From Treponema ruminis (GTDB lineage: Bacteria > Spirochaetota > Spirochaetia > Treponematales > Treponemataceae): 64,000 nucleotides of DNA. Shown piece by piece: positions 59,527 through 64,000 of the stretch. The stretch covers positions 1,116,001-1,180,000 of the forward strand of contig CP031518.1 in assembly GCA_017161305.1 (NCBI GenBank), written 5' to 3'. The notes beneath the pieces were generated by a model. It was not told the DNA's origin. It saw nothing but the letters and a program-made list of their open reading frames with translations, and ran no database searches. Numbering within the stretch: the first letter of the stretch is position 1; each line of letters starts with the position of its first letter. Both the position numbers and the translations under genes were made by a program.

Positions 59527-60966
59527 ATGCCAAATATATCAGGAATCATAAAATCTTTGCAGAATATCATGTGGAAGGACCCGGGAGTTTCGGGGGATGC
59601 GCAGAGGCTTGAGCAGCTGGGATGGATGATTACGCTCAAAATCCTGGATGACAAGGATGCAGAGATGGAGCTTTTGAACGATGATTATGTTTCTGTGATT
59701 CCTGAAAAGCTGAGATGGCGTGCATGGGCTGGAGATAGTGAAGGAATTACCGGAGACGCGATGAAGGAGTTTGTGGACGGCGAGCTTTTTCCGGGGCTGC
59801 AGAATCTTGATGTTTCTTCTGGCAATGATGGCGTTAACCGACGGGCTGTTCTGGTACGTGATATTTTTGCAGGCACTAACAACTATATGAAGAACGGCAC
59901 CATTATCCGCCAGGTTGTGAACAAGCTTAATGAGATTGATTTTAATGCCAGTGAAGACCGTCATACTTTTGGTGATATTTACGAAAGTCTTTTGCGTGAT
60001 TTGCAGAGTGCGGGTAACTATGGAGAATTCTATACTCCACGTGCTGTTACAGAAATTATGACGGAGATTATTAATCCACGACTTGGAGAAAAGGTTCTTG
60101 ACCCTGCCTGTGGTACGGGCGGATTTTTGACGAGCGCCATTGAAAATATCAGGACGCAGGATGTTCATTCTGTTGAAGATTTGAAGACTCTGGAAGAAAC
60201 AATTCGCGGCCAGGAATTAAAGCCGCTTCCTTTTATGCTTTGTGTTACTAACCTGATTCTGCATGATATTGAAGTTCCGAATATTATAAACGGCGACAGC
60301 TTGAACCGTGAATATACTTCTATTGGCGCTAAAGATAAGGTTGATGTTATTCTTGCTAATCCGCCTTTTGGTGCGAGTGTAAGTGATGGTGTAGAAACTA
60401 ATTATCCGGCTCAGTTCCGTACTACAGAAAGTGCCGACTTGTTTTTGCTTTTGATGATTCGTTATCTTCGTGATGGCGGTCGTGCTGCTATTGTTTTGCC
60501 TGACGGTTCTTTGACTGGCGACGGTGTAAAGCAGAGAATCCGCGAGGAGTTCTTGAAGCAGTGTAATGTTCATACGATTGTGCGTTTGCCTAACTCGGTT
60601 TTCCAGCCTTATGCTTCGGTTGCGACAAATCTTTTGTTCTTTACAAAGGGCGAGCCTACACGAGAAATCTGGTATTGGGAACACAAGCTGCCAGAAGGTC
60701 AGAAATCTTATTCTAAAACAAAGCCGATTCAAAAGAGTGAATTTGCTTCTCTTAAGGAATGGTGGGGCAAGCGTAGTGAAAACGAGCAGGCTTGGCGTGT
60801 TTCTGTTGAGAAGATTGCAGAAAGCGGTTGGAATCTTGATATTAAAAATCCGTTTGTAAAAGAAGAGGAAGTTACTCATACTACTGCAGAACTGCTTGAT
60901 ATGTTGAGTGCATCGTTTAGGAAGAGTGATGAATTGATTGAAGAGTTGAAGAAGGGGTTGGTTTAA
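59527..60966 (+). CDS. hsdM: Type I restriction DNA methyltransferase subunit M
   Basis: HsdM methylates adenine at N6 in the site set by HsdS. The 479-residue protein has the SAM-binding motif DPACGTGGF (192-200), the catalytic NPPFG (278-282), and the N-terminal HsdM helical domain (LEQLGWMITLKIL). An AAGGAG site lies 8 nt before the ATG. It is separated from hsdS by about 5.4 kb of unrelated genes, so it probably needs its own transcript; the repeat directly upstream may matter for that. Confidence 0.95.
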   Translation: MPNISGIIKSLQNIMWKDPGVSGDAQRLEQLGWMITLKILDDKDAEMELLNDDYVSVIPEKLRWRAWAGDSEGITGDAMKEFVDGELFPGLQNLDVSSGNDGVNRRAVLVRDIFAGTNNYMKNGTIIRQVVNKLNEIDFNASEDRHTFGDIYESLLRDLQSAGNYGEFYTPRAVTEIMTEIINPRLGEKVLDPACGTGGFLTSAIENIRTQDVHSVEDLKTLEETIRGQELKPLPFMLCVTNLILHDIEVPNIINGDSLNREYTSIGAKDKVDVILANPPFGASVSDGVETNYPAQFRTTESADLFLLLMIRYLRDGGRAAIVLPDGSLTGDGVKQRIREEFLKQCNVHTIVRLPNSVFQPYASVATNLLFFTKGEPTREIWYWEHKLPEGQKSYSKTKPIQKSEFASLKEWWGKRSENEQAWRVSVEKIAESGWNLDIKNPFVKEEEVTHTTAELLDMLSASFRKSDELIEELKKGLV

Positions 60967-61018
60967 AAACAATGATTAGAGTTAAAATCAATACCAACTA
61001 AATAGGAGCCCCCAAAAA

Positions 61019-61747
61019 ATGATCCAACTAACCGCCTTTTCAAAATCCTACACCTCACGCAAAAACGCCCCCCTTGCCGTGCGGGATTTCTCCATGACCT
61101 GCCAAACCGGCGAAATTACCGGCATCCTCGGCTTAAACGGTGCAGGTAAAACCACAATTCTAAAGGCAATCTGTGCCCGGCACTTTGCCACGAGCGGAGA
61201 AGTGCTTGTTGAGGGCGTAAATGCAAGTGAAAACCCGGAGCAGGTGCGGAACCTCACGGGCTTTGTCGCCGAAGAGCCGAACCTTCCGGGAGAATATACC
61301 GTCGAAGAATACCTCAACATGGTTGCGGAACTTCATGGAATAAAAGAAAATAATCCGCTCCTGATTGACCAGCTTTCCCTTGAAGAACTCTTGCACAAAA
61401 AAATCCGGACGCTTTCAAAAGGGCAGCGGGAGCGCGTGAATTTCGCCCAGGCACTCATTTATAACCCAAAGGTTTTGGTTTTAGACGAACCTGCATCGGG
61501 GTTAGATCCGGCACAAATCCTAAAAATGCGCAGCCTCGTCAAATCACTTAAAGCTGACCACACGATTCTGCTTTCAACACATCTCATGCAGGAAGTCGAG
61601 GCATTGTGCGACCGCGTTTACATCATTCACGAGGGTCGTCTTGCGGCAAGCGGTACGGCGGAAGAAATTGCGGCTCAGTTTGAGTGCAAAAATCTTGAGG
61701 AAGCCTTCTTTAAAATCACGAGCGCGAGTGATATAGTAAGGGAGTAA
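61019..61747 (+). CDS. ABC exporter ATP-binding protein (CcmA/GldA type)
   Basis: The 242-residue ATPase has Walker A GLNGAGKTT (about residues 40-48), signature LSKGQRERV, Walker B VLVLDEPASGLDP and the switch histidine in ILLSTHLMQE. The style matches ABC-2 exporters and GldA. An AGGAG site precedes the ATG. Its partner is the next gene, 2 nt away. Confidence 0.9.
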   Translation: MIQLTAFSKSYTSRKNAPLAVRDFSMTCQTGEITGILGLNGAGKTTILKAICARHFATSGEVLVEGVNASENPEQVRNLTGFVAEEPNLPGEYTVEEYLNMVAELHGIKENNPLLIDQLSLEELLHKKIRTLSKGQRERVNFAQALIYNPKVLVLDEPASGLDPAQILKMRSLVKSLKADHTILLSTHLMQEVEALCDRVYIIHEGRLAASGTAEEIAAQFECKNLEEAFFKITSASDIVRE

Positions 61748-61749
61748 AA

Positions 61750-63927
61750 ATGAAAAAATCCTTTGCCCTCTACAAGTCCGCGATTTTCTCCTACCTGATT
61801 GACCCTCTTTTTTACGCATCGTCATTGCTCACGGTCCTTTTCTGCCTCTTCAAGTTTTTCTTTATGGGGAAGTTTTTCGTTAGTGGGCTAGGTTCCACGG
61901 ATTTGCGGCCTTTTTTCAATTCAGTTCCCTACATTTCAATCCTAACGGTTCCTCTTCTGGTTTTAAGGCTCCGGCCGCTTCTTCTTGATGACTCGGTGCC
62001 ACTTTCGCCATTCAAAAGGTTTTCCGCTCTTTCGCTTTCGGCTTTTTCGGCTTTTGCCTTTCCGCTCATTCTTCTTTCAATTCTGCCGTTTTGCGTGAAC
62101 CTTTTCGGCACGATGGATTTTTTTCAGGCTCTTTCGTCTTTCTTTGGAATCTTTCTTTACGGACTTTGCGCCTCGCTTCTTTCGATTCTGTTTTTTTCTA
62201 TTTTTCCCAATTCCCAGGTTTTCCCGCTGATTCTTTCGTCGGTTTCGCTTGCTCTGGTCAATTTCCTTCATCTTCTTCCTTTATATTACCAGACGGGTAT
62301 AATCCTTACTTTTTTATGCCGAAAAATCAGCTTTGCATGGCATTTTGATTCATTTTCAAAGGGCATTATCGACTCGCGGAACATTGCATACTACCTGATT
62401 CTCGCATTTGTACTTCTTCTTCTCTGCGTTTCCTTGGAATACAAGCGGCTGGGCAAAAAAACTTCACGCCTCACGGCTTTTCTTTTTGCGGCAATCATCC
62501 TTCTTGTCTCGCTTTCTTTCCAGAACCTTTATTTCCGTGCCGACGCCAGCAAAAACGGCCAGTTCTCGCTTTCCAAAACGAGCAAAAATCTTCTTTCAAA
62601 TCTTGAAAATCCCATCAGAATCACATATTACAGATCAAAGGAACTCAAAAACCTTTATCCGCAGACTTCAGATGTCGCGGAATTCCTTGCCGACTACTGT
62701 TCTGAAAGCAAGGGCATGTCTTTCACCCTCGAAAAGGCTGATCCCGAAAAACTCAAGGCTTTGGGTATTCAGAGCCAGCAGATCCGCAGCGACAACGGCA
62801 CAAAGACTGAATTCGTCACGGTTTATTCTGCGGTTTTGATTCAGTACCTTGAAAAGTCCGAGCTGATTCCTTTCGTGCTTTCAACTTCAAGCCTGGAATA
62901 CGATTTAACCCAGCGCGTTCAGAAACTTATCACCTCAAAAGACAGAAAAGTTTACCTTTTATGCGGTAACGGCCGCTCCATCGAAGAATCCTATCTCTAT
63001 GTAGCCCCCTGGCTTTCTTCACGCGGCTTTGAAGTCGAACACTTAAATGATTTTAATGCCACAGAAGTTCTAAAAAAACTCACTCCTGAAGATCAAATCG
63101 CCGTTTTCGGAACAAAGGACCTGAGCGCGGAGCAGTCTTTCTATTTGCAGAATGCGCTTGAAAAGGGCGCCAAGGCATTTATCGCAACAAGTCCTTTCCA
63201 CACGACGATTGAAGATGAATGGAAGGTCTCAAAGCCTGAACACGACTCCATGATTTCTTACCTCAACTCCAAGGGCTTTGCTTTTGACCTCTCCCTTGCC
63301 GAAGACATTTCCTGCTATCCGCTCACGATGGAAAGCGGGGAAGGAAACAAGGCCGAATACGCCACGGTAAACTATCCTCTATGGCTCGTCATCCAGAATC
63401 AAAAGGAAGCAAAAAAAGGCGCAACCGTCTTCTGGGCAAGCCCGATCGTTCCTTACGGTCAAGTCGAGCCGCTTTTATTTACGACGAATTACGCATGGAA
63501 GCAAAGGCCCGCCGCAAGTGACGACGGAAATCTTTTCCTCACGAATCCCTTCATGATTCCAAAGTCAGCCGCCGCAAGTGATGCAAAAAACGAGCAGCTG
63601 ATTGTTGCCGCCCGAAGCAAAAACATCTCGCTTGTTTCAGACCAGTTTTTCGTCTCAAGCCTCATGACAGGCTTTATTTCAGGCGAAAGCTCCGGCGATT
63701 TCAGGAACTACGATTTTCTGACCAAGGAACTTCTCGTTTTGAGGGGCGAGGGCGAATTAGCAGCCCTCATGGAAAAATCCGCTCCCGTCACATCCCTTCA
63801 TAAAATCGTCGGTGAAAGCGAATTCAGCGCAAAAAGAAAGCTGGTGCTGCTCCTGACTTTCGGACTTTTGCCGCTTGTGATTCTGTTGATTTTTGTTTTC
63901 GTTCAGATAAAAAGGAGAAAAAAATAG
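61750..63927 (+). CDS. ABC-2 permease fused to a GldG-like domain
   Basis: The 725-residue protein has an N-terminal ABC-2-type membrane domain (about six helices within residues 1-250). A GldG-like periplasmic region follows, recognised by FYRADASKNGQFSLSKTSKN-type wording, NPIRITYYRSKEL, and the DQIAVFGTKDLSAEQSFYLQ segment. It ends with one helix (about 700-720) and a basic tail. In Bacteroidetes GldF and GldG are separate subunits that work with the ATPase GldA; here one protein seems to hold both. Substrate unknown. A repeat follows. Confidence 0.8.
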   Translation: MKKSFALYKSAIFSYLIDPLFYASSLLTVLFCLFKFFFMGKFFVSGLGSTDLRPFFNSVPYISILTVPLLVLRLRPLLLDDSVPLSPFKRFSALSLSAFSAFAFPLILLSILPFCVNLFGTMDFFQALSSFFGIFLYGLCASLLSILFFSIFPNSQVFPLILSSVSLALVNFLHLLPLYYQTGIILTFLCRKISFAWHFDSFSKGIIDSRNIAYYLILAFVLLLLCVSLEYKRLGKKTSRLTAFLFAAIILLVSLSFQNLYFRADASKNGQFSLSKTSKNLLSNLENPIRITYYRSKELKNLYPQTSDVAEFLADYCSESKGMSFTLEKADPEKLKALGIQSQQIRSDNGTKTEFVTVYSAVLIQYLEKSELIPFVLSTSSLEYDLTQRVQKLITSKDRKVYLLCGNGRSIEESYLYVAPWLSSRGFEVEHLNDFNATEVLKKLTPEDQIAVFGTKDLSAEQSFYLQNALEKGAKAFIATSPFHTTIEDEWKVSKPEHDSMISYLNSKGFAFDLSLAEDISCYPLTMESGEGNKAEYATVNYPLWLVIQNQKEAKKGATVFWASPIVPYGQVEPLLFTTNYAWKQRPAASDDGNLFLTNPFMIPKSAAASDAKNEQLIVAARSKNISLVSDQFFVSSLMTGFISGESSGDFRNYDFLTKELLVLRGEGELAALMEKSAPVTSLHKIVGESEFSAKRKLVLLLTFGLLPLVILLIFVFVQIKRRKK

Positions 63928-64000
63928 GTCGTTACCAGCCTGCGGCTGGCCGGGCTTTCCGCGCTTCCGCTACGCTTCATTGCCGCAAGCGGCAACTAAA
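63928..64000 (-). repeat. Dispersed GC-rich repeat, copy 3 (reversed, cut by the window end)
   Basis: Its reverse complement contains AATGAAGCGTAGCGGAAGCG and CGGAAAGCCCGGCC, which parallel AATGGAGCGATAGCGGAACC and CGGATAGCCCGACG of copy 1 (45691-45787). The outer ends carry palindromes CCAGCC/GGCTGG (63935-63949 region) and TTGCCGC/GCGGCAA. The rest of the copy would lie beyond the window. Confidence 0.7.

Noticed and set aside
59376-59654. Minus-strand frame across the repeat before hsdM
   Set aside because: It is antisense to hsdM and the repeat, with no start signals and no family resemblance.
1-64000. tRNA or rRNA genes and CRISPR arrays
   Set aside because: No T-loop GGTTCGAATCC-like sequences with matching acceptor stems, no rRNA signatures and no regularly spaced direct repeats with unique spacers were seen.

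Overview
The window is spirochaete chromosome, most likely a Treponema from the gut, rumen or oral group. The best lineage markers are a P83/100-type antigen gene (28231-29931), a Lol-type lipoprotein export set with a LolA-like protein, a PilZ protein, a FemAB-type peptidoglycan enzyme and moderate GC content. The species is not identified. No rRNA, tRNA or CRISPR array was seen.

Layout. 1-5098 (minus strand) is the tail of a surface-polysaccharide operon: Wzi-like outer-membrane protein, Wzx-like flippase, GT4 and GT2 glycosyltransferases. 5151-10086 is a plus-strand envelope operon (two FtsX-type permeases, a LolA-like protein, a beta-barrel protein); the likely partner ATPase converges from 10110-10835. 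10909-14454 is the complete dTDP-L-rhamnose pathway (rfbA-rfbC-rfbB-rfbD), which could feed the polysaccharide operon. 14466-21299 is a tightly packed run: PilZ protein, HEAT-like protein, short ComEC, RsmA, a small membrane protein and two pseudouridine synthases. 22146-28123 carries an aminotransferase, glgA, the rpsF-ssb-rpsR-rplI operon and dnaB. 28231-36429 carries P83/100, a beta-propeller protein, an RNA uridine methyltransferase, mnmA, a pcnB-like gene and purC. 36544-46898 holds a 1300-residue lipoprotein, metG, a phosphatase-methyltransferase fusion, a PerR-like regulator with rubrerythrin, and a FemAB protein. rnz ends this part.

47882-60966 is the accessory region. It is a type I restriction-modification locus whose genes are pulled apart in the order hsdR, fic, unknown X, hsdS, unknown A, unknown B, rhuM, unknown Y, hsdM. 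X, A, B and Y are visibly AT-rich and unlike their neighbours. Two diverged copies of one GC-rich palindromic repeat lie in opposite orientation at 53494-53580 (inside hsdS, read in frame as the inter-domain linker) and 56793-56924. They bracket an AT-rich stretch that holds the second half of hsdS plus the A-B pair. The A-B pair (a soluble protein translationally coupled to a three-helix membrane protein) is my main candidate for an undescribed defence system. The fic gene is preceded by three phased palindromes that overlap its promoter and start codon. 61019-63927 encodes an ABC exporter with a GldF-GldG-like fused subunit, and the window ends in a dispersed repeat.

A recurring regulatory feature is visible by eye. 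Many genes have a sigma-70-like promoter (TTGNNN, 17 nt, TATAAT-like) whose -10 box ends only 5-10 nt before the start codon, with no ribosome-binding site. This suggests leaderless mRNAs. Genes inside operons usually have GGAG-type sites or overlap the gene before them.
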